Under the pieces are notes generated by a model. The model saw only the letters and a program-made list of their open reading frames with translations, was not told where the DNA came from and ran no database searches. This document shows, piece by piece, positions 52,832 to 62,446 of a stretch of DNA of 64,000 nucleotides. Within the stretch, counting starts at the first letter, position 1, and each line of letters begins with the position of its first letter. Origin of the DNA: Paenibacillus sp. cl123 (lineage in GTDB: Bacteria; Bacillota; Bacilli; Paenibacillales; NBRC-103111); assembly GCF_900101595.1 (NCBI RefSeq), contig NZ_FMYY01000002.1, positions 372,001-436,000 on the forward strand. Reading direction: 5' to 3'. A program made the translations under genes and the position numbers.

Positions 52832-53049
52832 TTGATTGTCCTCCCGTTCTCCTTATGTTCCAACAACTGTCAACAGATTGAAGAGTATACCACATCCTGG
52901 CTCCGGGCGGCAACTGTAACCTTCCAGCCGGCCGGTGGCCGCCGCTGAAGTTGCTTCGGGTGCGTATTCGTCTTATCATGGAAGGGAAGAACGGGAGGGC
53001 GAAAAAACGGCGATGCTGGCTCACAGATAACGCAATACGATGGCGGCGC

Positions 53050-53137
53050 GGCGGTCAAGCCGGACTTCTATAGAGCATCTCTCCTTAGCCGACTGAATGT
53101 TACATGCTCTATCGCGCCTGATGCCGGCTTCGCCGCC
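53050..53137 (-). other. Large nested stem-loop in the helD leader
   Basis: Three arms pair in nested order: GGCGG (53050-53054) with CCGCC (53133-53137), AAGCCGG (53057-53063) with CCGGCTT (53124-53130), and TAGAGCAT (53071-53078) with ATGCTCTA (53104-53111). It lies about 220 bases before the helD start codon, in a 404-base gap 52832-53235 that otherwise holds only the terminator of the small upstream gene. Could be a leader RNA structure or an inert inverted repeat. Confidence 0.55.
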
Positions 53138-53180
53138 GATAGTCCGCTGAATATAAGGAAGGTCATCCGCTTTCACGAAG

Positions 53181-53222
53181 AAAAAGCCGGCTCCCGACCC
53201 GGAGAGGTCGTGAGTCCGGCTG
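53181..53222 (-). terminator. Terminator of the 48-residue gene
   Basis: On the minus strand AGCCGGACTC pairs with GAGCCGGCT (with inner GACC/GGTC) and is followed by TTTTTC. Confidence 0.75.
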
Positions 53223-53235
53223 GCGGACAGCGCTA

Positions 53236-53382
53236 TCAGTTGCCGTTCAGATGCTGCTTGTTCGGCAGCTTGCCTTCCGGATGGCCTCCACCGTTATGCT
53301 CGCGGTTTTTTTCATCCTTGGCCTGAGTGTCGTGGAGCTTGTCAACGAACTGCTCTGTCGATCCTTTCAGGTTGTCCTTCAC
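53236..53382 (-). CDS. Small 48-residue hydrophilic protein
   Basis: GTG start at 53382 with a very strong GAGGAGGGA seven bases upstream, 48 codons, TGA stop, and a Rho-independent terminator 14 bases on. The product begins MKDNLKGSTEQFVDKLHDTQ, then a lysine/glutamate-rich middle, a Gly-Gly-Gly-His stretch and ends KQHLNGN. It has no hydrophobic core, signal or cysteine, so it is probably disordered; composition recalls small spore or stress proteins, but I cannot name a family. The complete gene architecture makes it credible despite its size. Confidence 0.75.
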   Translation of the reverse strand: MKDNLKGSTEQFVDKLHDTQAKDEKNREHNGGGHPEGKLPNKQHLNGN

Positions 53383-53534
53383 AGGAAATCCCTCCTCTCT
53401 TGTCAGTCATATAGGTTGCCCAAACGCCCAGCCGGCCTATGCATACCGGTCGGCAGCGGGATGGAGCCAGTCCGAGCAAGGCAAACTAAACCGGTCACAA
53501 CCCGGACAGATTCGAATTATGAGGAGGAATTGGC

Positions 53535-54923
53535 ATGGATTACCGGATTGAGAAAGATACGATGGGTGAAATACGCGTTCCGAGCGATAAGCTCTGGGGA
53601 GCCCAAACGCAGCGCAGCCGCGAAAATTTCCGCATCGGCACCGAACGGATGCCGCTCGAGGTCGTGCATGCCTTCGGTTTGCTGAAAAAGACGGCGGCGC
53701 TGGCCAACCTGAAGCTGGGCAAGCTGGAGCAGGCTAAGGCCGACGCCATCGCTGCCGCGGCCTCCGAGGTGACAGCCGGCAAGTGGGACGAGCACTTCCC
53801 GCTCGTCGTCTGGCAGACGGGAAGCGGCACCCAGTCCAATATGAATGCGAACGAGGTCATCGCGCGCCTGGCGAATCAGCGTTTAGAAGAACAGGGAAGC
53901 GACGTGCGCATTCATCCGAACGACGATGTGAACCGTTCCCAGAGCTCGAATGACACCTTCCCTACAGCAATGCATATTGCGGCTGTCCTAGCGCTGCACC
54001 GGCGGCTGCTTCCGGCAATCGCGACGCTGAAGTCCACCTTGATGAGCAAGTCCGAAGCCTTCTCCGATATCGTGAAAATCGGCAGAACGCATCTTCAGGA
54101 CGCAACTCCGCTGACGCTCGGGCAGGAGATCAGCGGCTGGTGGGCGATGCTGGACAAGACGGAGCGGATGATCCGCCAAAGTATGGAGACGATGCATGAG
54201 CTGGCTATCGGAGGGACCGCCGTCGGTACGGGCTTGAACGCTCACCCCGAATTCGGCGCAGCGACCGCCGAAGAAATTGCGCGGGAGACGGGAATTCCTT
54301 TCACATCGGCCGATAATAAGTTCCACGGCTTGACCAGCCATGATCAGATCGTCTACACGCACGGAGCGCTGAAAGCGCTGGCCGCCGATCTGATGAAAAT
54401 CGCCAACGATGTCCGTTGGCTGGCGAGCGGTCCGCGCAGCGGCATCGGCGAGCTGACCATCCCGGAAAATGAGCCGGGCAGCTCGATTATGCCGGGCAAG
54501 GTGAATCCTACGCAGAGCGAGGCCATGACGATGGTGGCCTGCCAGGTAATGGGCAACGATGCCGTGATCGGCTTTGCCGCAAGCCAAGGCAATTTCGAGC
54601 TGAACGTGTTCAAGCCCGTCATCATCCATAACTTCCTGCAGTCCGTCAGATTGCTGGCCGATGCGATGAATTCCTTCAACGAGCATTGCGCCGTCGGCAT
54701 CGAGCCTAACCGGGCCGTCATCACGCGTCATCTGGAGCAATCGCTTATGCTGGTTACGGCGCTCAATCCGCATATCGGGTATGAGAAAGCGGCCTCTATT
54801 GCGAAGACGGCTCATAAGGAAGGGCTGACGCTGAAGGAAGCGGCCGTCCGCAGCGGATATTTGAGCGCAGAACGGTTCGACGAGGTTGTGAAGCCGGAAG
54901 AGATGATCCATCCGAAGGCTTGA
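53535..54923 (+). CDS. fumC: Class II fumarate hydratase
   Basis: 462 residues, the standard FumC length. Converts fumarate to L-malate in the TCA cycle without an iron-sulfur cluster. Motifs: [58 protein letters not shown] (catalytic His) and the family signature [22 protein letters not shown] precedes the ATG at 53535. Start, end and motifs are all intact. Confidence 0.97.
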   Translation: MDYRIEKDTMGEIRVPSDKLWGAQTQRSRENFRIGTERMPLEVVHAFGLLKKTAALANLKLGKLEQAKADAIAAAASEVTAGKWDEHFPLVVWQTGSGTQSNMNANEVIARLANQRLEEQGSDVRIHPNDDVNRSQSSNDTFPTAMHIAAVLALHRRLLPAIATLKSTLMSKSEAFSDIVKIGRTHLQDATPLTLGQEISGWWAMLDKTERMIRQSMETMHELAIGGTAVGTGLNAHPEFGAATAEEIARETGIPFTSADNKFHGLTSHDQIVYTHGALKALAADLMKIANDVRWLASGPRSGIGELTIPENEPGSSIMPGKVNPTQSEAMTMVACQVMGNDAVIGFAASQGNFELNVFKPVIIHNFLQSVRLLADAMNSFNEHCAVGIEPNRAVITRHLEQSLMLVTALNPHIGYEKAASIAKTAHKEGLTLKEAAVRSGYLSAERFDEVVKPEEMIHPKA

Positions 54924-55025
54924 AGTCATTGAAGTCAGGGAAAAGAAGAAGGACCATCATACGAAATATAAGGCTTTCGATACATGAGCAGAAGGCTGGA
55001 GAACTAGGGGAGAGTGAGACTGAGA

Positions 55026-55799
55026 ATGTTGACAATAGGAATGCTGTCGGTTACCTTCCGGCAGCTGACTTGCGAGCAGATTGTCCGGCTGGTGAAGGAA
55101 GCGGAGCTGAAGGCCATCGAGTGGGGCGGAGATAAGCACGTCCAGCACGGCCGTTACGACGAGGCGCAGCGGGTCAGAAGGCTGACCGAGGATGAAGGTT
55201 TGGCGGTTGCTTCTTACGGCTCTTACTATAGAGCGGGAGTTACGGATGGCAGCTCTCCTGCCTTCGATGTCGTGCTGCGAACCGCCGCCGAGCTTGGTGC
55301 GCCTGCTATTCGGATATGGGCTGGCAATAAAGGGAGCGCGGTTACAACGCTAGATGAGAGGGCCATGATTACGGCAGATATCGCCCGAGTGGGGGAGCTT
55401 GCAGGAGCGAGAGGCATCGCTATCCATCTGGAATACCATGCGAAGACGTTGACGGACACGGCCGAATCAACGGCGCTTCTGCTCGCAGAAACGGGCCATG
55501 CCAACGTTAGGACCAACTGGCAGCCGCCGATCCCTCTCTCGTCCAACGATCGTCTGAAGACGCTGAAGGCGGCTCTTCCGGATCTGGCCGATCTGCACGT
55601 CTTTCATTGGCTGCCAGGACAGCAGCTTCCTCTGGCCGAAGGGGCCGAAGAGTGGCTGGCTTATCTGAAGCTGGCCCGTTCGGATGGCCGGCGCCGGTAT
55701 GCGATGCTGGAGTTTGTCAAGGACAGCGACCCCGGGCAGTTTCTCGCCGATGCCGCTGTGCTGAACCGGCTTGTGGCCGAATCGGCGAAGGGCGAATGA
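55026..55799 (+). CDS. Sugar phosphate isomerase/epimerase-like TIM barrel protein
   Basis: 257 residues of the AP-endonuclease-2/xylose-isomerase-like fold: LSVTFRQLTCEQIVRLVKEA, AIEWGGDKHV (first strand-helix), IRIWAGNKGS, IAIHLEYHAKTLTDT (metal Glu) and FVKDSDPGQFL at the end. Family members act on sugars or hydroxy-ketones; substrate unknown. I use the ATG at 55026 with GAGAGTGAG just before it; a GTG at 55014 is also in frame. It follows fumC by about 100 bases with no terminator between. Confidence 0.85.
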   Translation: MLTIGMLSVTFRQLTCEQIVRLVKEAELKAIEWGGDKHVQHGRYDEAQRVRRLTEDEGLAVASYGSYYRAGVTDGSSPAFDVVLRTAAELGAPAIRIWAGNKGSAVTTLDERAMITADIARVGELAGARGIAIHLEYHAKTLTDTAESTALLLAETGHANVRTNWQPPIPLSSNDRLKTLKAALPDLADLHVFHWLPGQQLPLAEGAEEWLAYLKLARSDGRRRYAMLEFVKDSDPGQFLADAAVLNRLVAESAKGE

Positions 55800-55868
55800 T
55801 CTCCTGGGGCTTCAGGAACCTCGGCAGTCGATAGGCCAATGAAGCCGATTAGGCATCGCCATGCCATA

Positions 55869-55908
55869 GCCAGCCTCCGGCATGCAAAGCAGCGGCCGGA
55901 GGCTGGCT
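55869..55908. terminator. Hairpin between convergent isomerase and tetR genes
   Basis: GCCAGCCTCCGG pairs perfectly with CCGGAGGCTGGC across about 15 bases. No marked T run. Confidence 0.55.
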
Positions 55909-55970
55909 TGCGCCTCGTCTACGGACGGAGGGCTGAATATGCACAGTTGGATGCAACAGCAGCAGGCAGC

Positions 55971-56564
55971 TTAAAGGCCGCACAGGCTGTTGACATGAGC
56001 GGAGATGATCCGGGCGATCCGCTCATTGTTCATATAGGAAGGATAGAGGATGCCGTGTACGACCAGCCCGTCGATCAAAGCGTGGGCGCGCAGAGCTTCC
56101 AGCTCAATATCCATCTTCGCTCCAGCGTCGCCGGCTTCCGCAATCAGCCGCAGGCAGCGCCGAATGGCGGAATACAGCTGCTCATGCACTTCCATGCTCA
56201 GCGGCCTCAGCTCGGGCGATGTTGAGGCTTTCTGGATAAAGCCGAGCCAAATCTCGCACTCCGATCTGGTATCGTCGTCCAGCGGCACCAGCTCGCCGAG
56301 CATCCGCTCGAAGTCGGCCCGCGGGTCGCCGGTGGAGGGGAGCTGGCCGAGCCGCTGATGAATCCGCTCGGAAACAAGCCTCATGGAATAAGCCAGAAGC
56401 TCGGACTGTGTAGTAAAATGATGGCGGAGCGAACCGAGCGAGACGCCGGCCTCTTCCGCGACGCACCGTACGGTGACGCCCTCGATGCCTTGCCGGTGAA
56501 TAACGCGCCATGCGGCTTCTGCAAGCTGCTCGCGTCTTAAGGAATGATTTACGATTTTGGGCAT
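55971..56564 (-). CDS. TetR-family transcriptional regulator
   Basis: 197 residues. N-terminal helix-turn-helix: REQLAEAAWRVIHRQGIEGV, VRCVAEEAGVSLGSLRHHF, with the usual TetR recognition helix and following FTTQSELLAYSMRLV. The C-terminal ligand and dimer domain has ARAHALIDGLVVHGIL-like helices and most resembles the BetI/TetR_C_6 type. No operon partner lies beside it: upstream is a 700-base non-coding gap leading to nrdI on the other strand. Target and ligand unknown. Confidence 0.9.
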   Translation of the reverse strand: MPKIVNHSLRREQLAEAAWRVIHRQGIEGVTVRCVAEEAGVSLGSLRHHFTTQSELLAYSMRLVSERIHQRLGQLPSTGDPRADFERMLGELVPLDDDTRSECEIWLGFIQKASTSPELRPLSMEVHEQLYSAIRRCLRLIAEAGDAGAKMDIELEALRAHALIDGLVVHGILYPSYMNNERIARIISAHVNSLCGL

Positions 56565-57006
56565 GATCGTAGTATATCATGGCTATTTTCGCGATACAAA
56601 CGAACTAAATGAACATGCGCTTTGTGCGCGTCGAGCCGCCGGGTGGGCGGCTTTTTCTATTTCGGCAGAAAGTATACGCTCTTGTGACACCTTTCAGGAA
56701 GAACGGAGAGATCACAGAGCGCATTCCAAGGAGATCGTTAATAGAGATCAGCTTGATGGATCACGGGTTCGAGCTGTGAAGAGATAGGGCTCGGTGTGGG
56801 TGGTACGTGATGGGGGTGGGGAGCAATGGAGAGCCAAAGGTGGCCACGCTGTTCGCATGTGACACAGAAGTATTCAATAATCTGGTTGACGACAAGGTTA
56901 TTCGTAAACGCATGCCAAGCATTTGCCGGGACAGCTCCCAGAGGCGAAAGACTCTTGCGCTGTCCTATTTTGTCGATAAAGATTCTCATTGACAGAAAGG
57001 ATAAAA
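56565..57006. other. Gene-poor stretch between tetR and the nrd promoter
   Basis: Holds a terminator-like hairpin AGCCGCC/GGGCGGCT with TTTTT (56634-56655, plus strand) not clearly attached to any gene. Open frames of 60-90 codons on both strands show no recognisable domain and lack good ribosome sites. It could contain decayed sequence. Confidence 0.4.
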
Positions 57007-57053
57007 ACACTATATATTGATATGAGTTTGTTGAATGTGTCTACATATGGTTT
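57007..57053. promoter_or_regulatory. Probable NrdR box pair before the nrd operon
   Basis: ACACTATATATTGATA (57007-57022) is close to the NrdR box consensus, and CTACATATGG (57041-57050) repeats its core CTATATATTG exactly 31 bases later. Paired boxes about three helical turns apart are the usual NrdR arrangement. The site is about 220 bases before nrdI. Confidence 0.6.
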
Positions 57054-57268
57054 GAAAATCAGAATCCGGGGTAATGATATCGCGTGAGGCATCAAGGGAA
57101 CGCGCCTTAGGGACAAGCATTCGCGCTATAGCGACAAGTCTCTGGAGGCGGCAGCGGGCCCGGTTTTTGCCGCCATGCGGCGGCTGCTTTCCGCAGTCCC
57201 CGGAGGAGCGCCCAGCCCCGTCATATTAGGCGCGCGGGCATACTTACAAGACTTGGAGGGATTCCTCT

Positions 57269-57628
57269 ATGCTGGTTGTATATGATTCCAAGACGGGCAA
57301 CGTTCGCCGGTTTGTCCGGAAGCTGAACGTTCGCTCGCTGCAAATTGAAGACGCCATGCTGACCCAGGAACCGTTTGTTCTTGTCACCTATACGACGGGC
57401 TTCGGACAAGTCCCCGATCGCGTAGCGGCATTTCTGCGCGCCAATGGCGCTTATCTGCAAGGCGTGGCGGCAAGCGGCAACCGCAATTGGGGATCCGGCT
57501 TCGCGCTGAGCGCCGATAAGATCGCCCAGGAGTACCGGGTGCCGGTACTGGCCAAGTTCGAGCTCGCAGGGACGCAGCGGGATGTGCAACAATTTATGAT
57601 GGGAGTGGACAAGGTTGCGGCATATTGA
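57269..57628 (+). CDS. nrdI: NrdI flavodoxin for class Ib ribonucleotide reductase
   Basis: 119 residues. Flavodoxin-like start LVVYDSKTGNVRRFVRKL (FMN phosphate loop), VTYTTGFGQVP and GNRNWGSGFALSADKIAQ, as in NrdI. It supplies the oxidant that assembles the Mn(III)2-tyrosyl radical cofactor of NrdF. It overlaps nrdE by 14 bases. GGAGG lies 8 bases before the ATG. Order nrdI-nrdE-nrdF is the standard Bacilli operon. Confidence 0.95.
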   Translation: MLVVYDSKTGNVRRFVRKLNVRSLQIEDAMLTQEPFVLVTYTTGFGQVPDRVAAFLRANGAYLQGVAASGNRNWGSGFALSADKIAQEYRVPVLAKFELAGTQRDVQQFMMGVDKVAAY

Positions 57629-59699
57629 GTTGAACAATCTTCTGATGCAACGGGGGACGGATGGATTTTTCCAGCTGGACAAGGACCGGGAGGCAGTCCA
57701 GGCTTTCATGGAAGAGGTATATGCCAGAAGCATGACCTTCGGTAGCCACGCGGCCAAGATTCGTTACATGATCGATCAGGACTACTATGAGAATGTGTTC
57801 GATACATACTCGGCTTCCGAGGTTGAAGAGATTTACCGGATTACACACGACTACGGCTTCGAGTTTCCTTCCTATATGGCCGCCTCCAAGTTCTATACGG
57901 ACTATGCGGTCAAAAGCGATGACCGCTCCGTCTATCTGGAGCATTATCCGGACCGTGTCGCCATCGTCGCGCTCCATCTGGGACGCGGCCGGATAGCGGT
58001 AGCGCGCGACCTGGCCCGCGCGATGATGGAGCAGCGGGTGCAGCCGGCTACTCCGACCTTCCTGAACGCCGGGAAAAGCCGCCGGGGCGAGATGGTGTCC
58101 TGCTTCCTGCTGGAGATGGACGACTCGCTCAATTCGATCAACTATGTGCTGGCGACCTGCATGCAGCTGTCCAAGATCGGCGGCGGCGTGGCCGTCAATC
58201 TGTCCAAGCTGCGCGGCCGGGGAGAGCCGATCAAAGGCGTGGAAGGCGCTGCCAAGGGCATCATGCCGGTGCTCAAGCTGATGGAGGACGCGTTCTCTTA
58301 TGCGGATCAGATGGGGCAGAGAAAAGGCTCCGGGGCCGCTTATTACAACATCTTCGGCTGGGATGTGATGGAGTTCCTCGACAGCAAGAAGATCAACGCG
58401 GACGAGAAGACGCGGCTGCAGACCCTTTCGATCGGACTGGTTGTCCCTAACCGGTTCTACAAGCTGGCGGAGGACAACGAGCCTCTGCATGTATTTGCGC
58501 CTTACACCGTGTTCAAAGCTTACGGTCAGCATCTCGACGATATGGATCTGGATGACATGTACGATACGCTGCTCGCCGACAATCGGGTGCGCAAAAAAAT
58601 CGTGATGAGCGCAAGGGATATGCTGGTAAAAATCGCGGCCATTCAACTCGAGTCCGGCTACCCTTACATGATGAATCGCAGCAATGCGAACAAGGCTCAT
58701 GCGCTGAACGGAATCGGCTCGATCAAGATGTCCAACCTGTGCACGGAAATTTTCCAATTGCAGGAGACTTCGACAATCGGCGACTACGGCCAAGCCGATC
58801 AGATCCGCCGGGACATCTGCTGCAACCTGGCTTCGCTCAATATTGTGAACGTCATGGAGCGCCGCAAAGTGCGGGAATCCGTTCATGAAGGAATCGCCGC
58901 GCTGACTTCGGTCACCGACATGACGGAGGTCAGCAATGCGCCGGGCGTCGCCAAGGCGAACCGCGAGCTGCATGCGGTCGGTCTAGGGGCGATGAACCTG
59001 CACGGCTATCTCGCCAAAAACCGGATCGCTTATGACAGTGCGGAAGCGCGTGATTTCGCCGGGACGTTTTTCATGATGATGAACTATTATTCGCTCGAGA
59101 AAAGCGCCGAGATCGCCCGCGAGACAGGAGAAAGGTTCGACGGCTTCGAGAAATCCGACTACGCCAGCGGCGTTTATTTTGACCGCTATGTGAAAACCGA
59201 CTACACGCCGAAGACGGACAAGGTGAAGCAGCTGTTTGACGGCATGCATGTGCCGACGCCTGACGACTGGGCGGCGCTAAGCGAGCAGGTTCAGCGCGAC
59301 GGTCTGTATCATGCGTACCGTCTGGCGATCGCTCCGACGCAGAGCATCTCATATATTCAGAACGCCACAAGCAGCGTAATGCCGATCGTCGAGCAGATTG
59401 AGACGCGCACTTACGCCAACTCCACGACTTATTATCCTATGCCGTATATGGACCGGAATAATGTATTCTATTATAAGTCGGCTTACCAGACGGACCAGTT
59501 CAAGGTGCTGGACTTGATCGCCGAAATTCAAGCGCATGTCGATCAGGGCGTGTCGACGGTGCTGCATGTGAACAGCGACATTACGACGCGTCAGCTGGCG
59601 CGCTACTATATATATGCGGCCCGCAAGGGTCTGAAGTCCTTATATTACACGCGGACGAACCGGCTGTCGGTGGAAGAATGCCTGAGCTGCTCCGTGTAA
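57615..59699 (+). CDS. nrdE: Class Ib ribonucleotide reductase alpha subunit
   Basis: 694 residues starting at a TTG (57615) inside the nrdI end, with GGGAG nine bases upstream. It reduces NDPs to dNDPs. Visible: VQPATPTFLNAGKSRRGEMV with the first active-site Cys region (SCFLLEMDD), NLCTEIFQ with the thiyl-radical Cys, the radical-transfer Tyr pair region and the C-terminal redox tail VEECLSCSV (Cys-x2-Cys). There is no N-terminal ATP-cone, as usual for class Ib. It is followed after 32 bases by nrdF. Confidence 0.96.
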   Translation: MRHIELNNLLMQRGTDGFFQLDKDREAVQAFMEEVYARSMTFGSHAAKIRYMIDQDYYENVFDTYSASEVEEIYRITHDYGFEFPSYMAASKFYTDYAVKSDDRSVYLEHYPDRVAIVALHLGRGRIAVARDLARAMMEQRVQPATPTFLNAGKSRRGEMVSCFLLEMDDSLNSINYVLATCMQLSKIGGGVAVNLSKLRGRGEPIKGVEGAAKGIMPVLKLMEDAFSYADQMGQRKGSGAAYYNIFGWDVMEFLDSKKINADEKTRLQTLSIGLVVPNRFYKLAEDNEPLHVFAPYTVFKAYGQHLDDMDLDDMYDTLLADNRVRKKIVMSARDMLVKIAAIQLESGYPYMMNRSNANKAHALNGIGSIKMSNLCTEIFQLQETSTIGDYGQADQIRRDICCNLASLNIVNVMERRKVRESVHEGIAALTSVTDMTEVSNAPGVAKANRELHAVGLGAMNLHGYLAKNRIAYDSAEARDFAGTFFMMMNYYSLEKSAEIARETGERFDGFEKSDYASGVYFDRYVKTDYTPKTDKVKQLFDGMHVPTPDDWAALSEQVQRDGLYHAYRLAIAPTQSISYIQNATSSVMPIVEQIETRTYANSTTYYPMPYMDRNNVFYYKSAYQTDQFKVLDLIAEIQAHVDQGVSTVLHVNSDITTRQLARYYIYAARKGLKSLYYTRTNRLSVEECLSCSV

Positions 59700-59731
59700 C
59701 GCTACAAGACATAGAAAGGGGCGCGTGATTG

Positions 59732-60694
59732 ATGAGCGTCTTCAAAGCAGTGAACTGGAACCGGCCGGATGACGACTTCTCCATTATGTTCTGGAATCAG
59801 AATCTGATGCAGTTCTGGACGGACGAGGAAATACCGTTGTCCGACGACAAGATGTCCTGGATCACGCTGAGCGCGGAGGAACGGGATACGTATATGAAGG
59901 TGCTGGGCGGTCTGACGCTGCTCGATACGGTACAGGGCGGCATCGGGATGCCCAAGCTGCTGGAGCATGTGGACGGGCTGCAGCGCAAAGCGGTGCTCGG
60001 CTTTATGGGGATGATGGAGCAGATTCATGCCAAGTCGTACAGCAGCATCTTCACGACCTTGGCTACAACCGAGGAGATCGACGGCGTATTCCGCTGGGTG
60101 GAGAAAAATCCTCATCTGCAGCTGAAGGCAGAGACGATCTCGCAGTATTATCAGAACATCGATACGCCGAAGGGGCTGTATCTCGCAATGGCCGCCTCCG
60201 TGCTGCTGGAGAGCTACTTGTTCTATAGCGGATTTTTCTATCCGCTGTATTTGGCCGGACAGGGGAAAATGACGAGCAGCGGCGAGATCATCGACCTGAT
60301 TCTGCGCGACGAAAGCATCCACGGCCTGTATGTCGGCGTGCTGGCGCAGGAAGTGTATGCCGGACTGTCGGAGGACGAGCAGGACGAGGCGCTCCAGACG
60401 CTGCAAGGCTTGCTCCGCTATCTGCATGCCAATGAGGAGCAGTATACCGATCAGCTCTACGCACCGATCGGGCTGGCGGCCGATGTGAAAGCTTTTCTCC
60501 GCTACAATGCGAACAAAGCGATGATGAATTTGGGGCAGGAGCCGCTGTTCGAGGAGGAGGATATCAATCCGATCGTCCTCAACGGCATCAGCACCCGCAC
60601 GAAGCAGCATGACTTTTTCTCCAAAAAAGGCAATGGCTACGTGCGGACGATTCATACGGAATCGTTGACCGACGACGACTTCCGGTTCGACTGA
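59732..60694 (+). CDS. nrdF: Class Ib ribonucleotide reductase beta subunit
   Basis: 320 residues from the ATG at 59732 (AAAGGGG upstream). Carboxylate ligands for the dimanganese site appear in the helices GLTLLDTVQGGIGMPKLLEH (with Asp), MEQIHAKSYSSIF (E-x2-H and the radical Tyr nearby) and LRDESIHGLYVG (E-x2-H). The C-terminal acidic tail (HTESLTDDDFRFD) is the part that docks into NrdE. It ends the nrd operon in front of a terminator. Confidence 0.96.
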   Translation: MSVFKAVNWNRPDDDFSIMFWNQNLMQFWTDEEIPLSDDKMSWITLSAEERDTYMKVLGGLTLLDTVQGGIGMPKLLEHVDGLQRKAVLGFMGMMEQIHAKSYSSIFTTLATTEEIDGVFRWVEKNPHLQLKAETISQYYQNIDTPKGLYLAMAASVLLESYLFYSGFFYPLYLAGQGKMTSSGEIIDLILRDESIHGLYVGVLAQEVYAGLSEDEQDEALQTLQGLLRYLHANEEQYTDQLYAPIGLAADVKAFLRYNANKAMMNLGQEPLFEEEDINPIVLNGISTRTKQHDFFSKKGNGYVRTIHTESLTDDDFRFD

Positions 60695-60782
60695 TTCGGC
60701 TGGCTCGGGCTTGACCGGCGCTTCAGGAAGCGGCCGGTCATAAGGGCTAACGATACAAGCGGAGCGTCATAGGTCGAAAGCG

Positions 60783-60816
60783 GCCGTCCGGGGAGCAGCT
60801 CGCCCGGCGGCTTTTT
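60783..60816 (+). terminator. Terminator of the nrd operon
   Basis: GCCGTCCGGG pairs with CCCGGCGGC around GAGCAGCTCG, followed by TTTTTC. The rest of the 336-base gap to the MATE gene shows no gene. Confidence 0.75.
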
Positions 60817-61030
60817 CTTGCGCTTGGCAGCTTCGGCGCAGGAATGAAATCCCCTGTGCGCCGCAAGAGGGCGGAACCCTTTTCGCTGAGCAGCCGCTTG
60901 ACTGCGAACCGAAGCAAGCGCCGTTTTTCAAGTTCGCATTTTTCGCGTCCGGGGTGTAAAATCAAGGAAGTCGATGCTGCGGCCGGAGAGGCCGCCACGA
61001 AACACCGGACAACCCGATAAGGAGAACTGC

Positions 61031-62446
61031 ATGAATTCATCCAAGCCTAAGCCGCAAGCCAATCGTGCTTCTTTAACCGAAGGACCGATAGCCAAAACAT
61101 TGTTTTTATTTTCGCTGCCGATCTTGTTGGGCAACGTGCTGCAATCGCTGAACGGATCGATTAATTCGATCTGGATCGGCCAGTATTTGGGGGAGCAGGC
61201 GCTTGCCGCCACCTCGAACGCCAACATCCTGATGTTCCTGCTTATCAGTGCCATCTTCGGCATTGCCATGGCCGCGGTCATCTTGGTCGGGCAAAATCTT
61301 GGCGCCAAAAAGATCGATGAGGCGAAAAAGGTCGTAGGCACAAGCACCGTTTTTTTCGCGGTACTGTCCGTCATCGTCGGAGGAATCGGCGTCTTGTTCT
61401 CCGAAGCCATTTTGGGCTGGATGAACACGCCTGAGGATGTTATGGAGCTGGCGGTCACTTACACCCGGATTATATTCGCCGGAGTTCCGTTTATGTTCGG
61501 CTTCAACTTGATTATGGCCGTGCTGCGGGGTTCGGGCGATGCCAAAACGCCTTTTTATTTCCTCCTGCTGTCGGCCGTGCTGGACATTATTCTCAATCCG
61601 CTGCTGATCGAAGGGATGGGCCCCTTTCCGAAAATGGGCATTGCCGGGTCGGCCGTCGCAACCTTTATCGCCCAGTTGATCAGCTTTGTGCTGCTGCTGC
61701 TGTACTTGTACGGCAAAAAGTATTTTCTGCGCATCACGCTGAGCGATCTGCATATGCTCCGGGTCAACTGGATGATCGTGAAAGCGTTGATAGCCAAAGG
61801 ATTGCCGATGGGACTCAATATGGTGGTGGTTTCGTTAAGCAATCTGCTGCTCATCCATCTGGTCAACTCCTTCGGATCGGAAGCTTCAGCCGCCTTCGGC
61901 ATCGCCAACCAGATTTCCAGTTATGTGCAGATGCCTGCAATGGCGATCGGAGGGGCGGTAACCTCCATGGCTGCGCAAAACATCGGCGCCGGCAATTGGA
62001 GCCGGGTTCATCGCATCACGTGGACGGGCGTAGGCTTTAATATCGTGCTTACCGGCTTGCTGGTAGTGCTCATCCACCTGTTTAACCGGCAAGCGCTGGG
62101 CCTGTTCCTTCCCGCAGAAGGCAAGGCCATTGATATCGGCATCCATATTAATAATGTGACCTTGTGGTCTTTCATCCTGTTCGGCATATTTAATGTGGTG
62201 GCAGGCGTTGTGAGATCTGCGGGAGCGGTTATGATGCCGCTGATTTATACGTTTATTGCGCTGCTGATTTTGCGGATTCCGCTCTCTTACTGGCTGGGCT
62301 ACGAGTACGGCCTGGATGCCATCTGGTGGAGCTTTCCGGCCAGCTTCCTGCTTGGAGCCATTCTGAATGTATGGTATTACAGGTTCGGGAAGTGGAAAGA
62401 GGCCAGAATGCTGGCGGATAAAAAAGCAGAAATGAGCAAGGGTTAG
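61031..62446 (+). CDS. MATE-family multidrug/Na+ or H+ antiporter
   Basis: 471 residues from the ATG at 61031 with ATAAGGAG just before it. Twelve hydrophobic helices in two similar halves: LFSLPILLGNVLQSLNGSIN and GLPMGLNMVVVSLSNLLLIH open the halves, and GTSTVFFAVLSVIVGGIGVL follows the first Q-L-G repeat. NorM/DinF-like length. It exports organic cations or dyes driven by an ion gradient; substrate unknown. No downstream terminator on its strand is obvious before the small minus-strand gene. Confidence 0.92.
   Translation: MNSSKPKPQANRASLTEGPIAKTLFLFSLPILLGNVLQSLNGSINSIWIGQYLGEQALAATSNANILMFLLISAIFGIAMAAVILVGQNLGAKKIDEAKKVVGTSTVFFAVLSVIVGGIGVLFSEAILGWMNTPEDVMELAVTYTRIIFAGVPFMFGFNLIMAVLRGSGDAKTPFYFLLLSAVLDIILNPLLIEGMGPFPKMGIAGSAVATFIAQLISFVLLLLYLYGKKYFLRITLSDLHMLRVNWMIVKALIAKGLPMGLNMVVVSLSNLLLIHLVNSFGSEASAAFGIANQISSYVQMPAMAIGGAVTSMAAQNIGAGNWSRVHRITWTGVGFNIVLTGLLVVLIHLFNRQALGLFLPAEGKAIDIGIHINNVTLWSFILFGIFNVVAGVVRSAGAVMMPLIYTFIALLILRIPLSYWLGYEYGLDAIWWSFPASFLLGAILNVWYYRFGKWKEARMLADKKAEMSKG

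Noticed and set aside
56738-57010. 90-codon minus-strand frame and overlapping plus-strand frames in the tetR-nrdI gap
   Set aside because: No ribosome site, no recognisable domain, odd composition and mutual overlap; the left end of the nrd promoter lies inside it.
57594-58973. 459-codon antisense frame opposite nrdE
   Set aside because: nrdE is unmistakable; the frame results from the third-position GC pattern.
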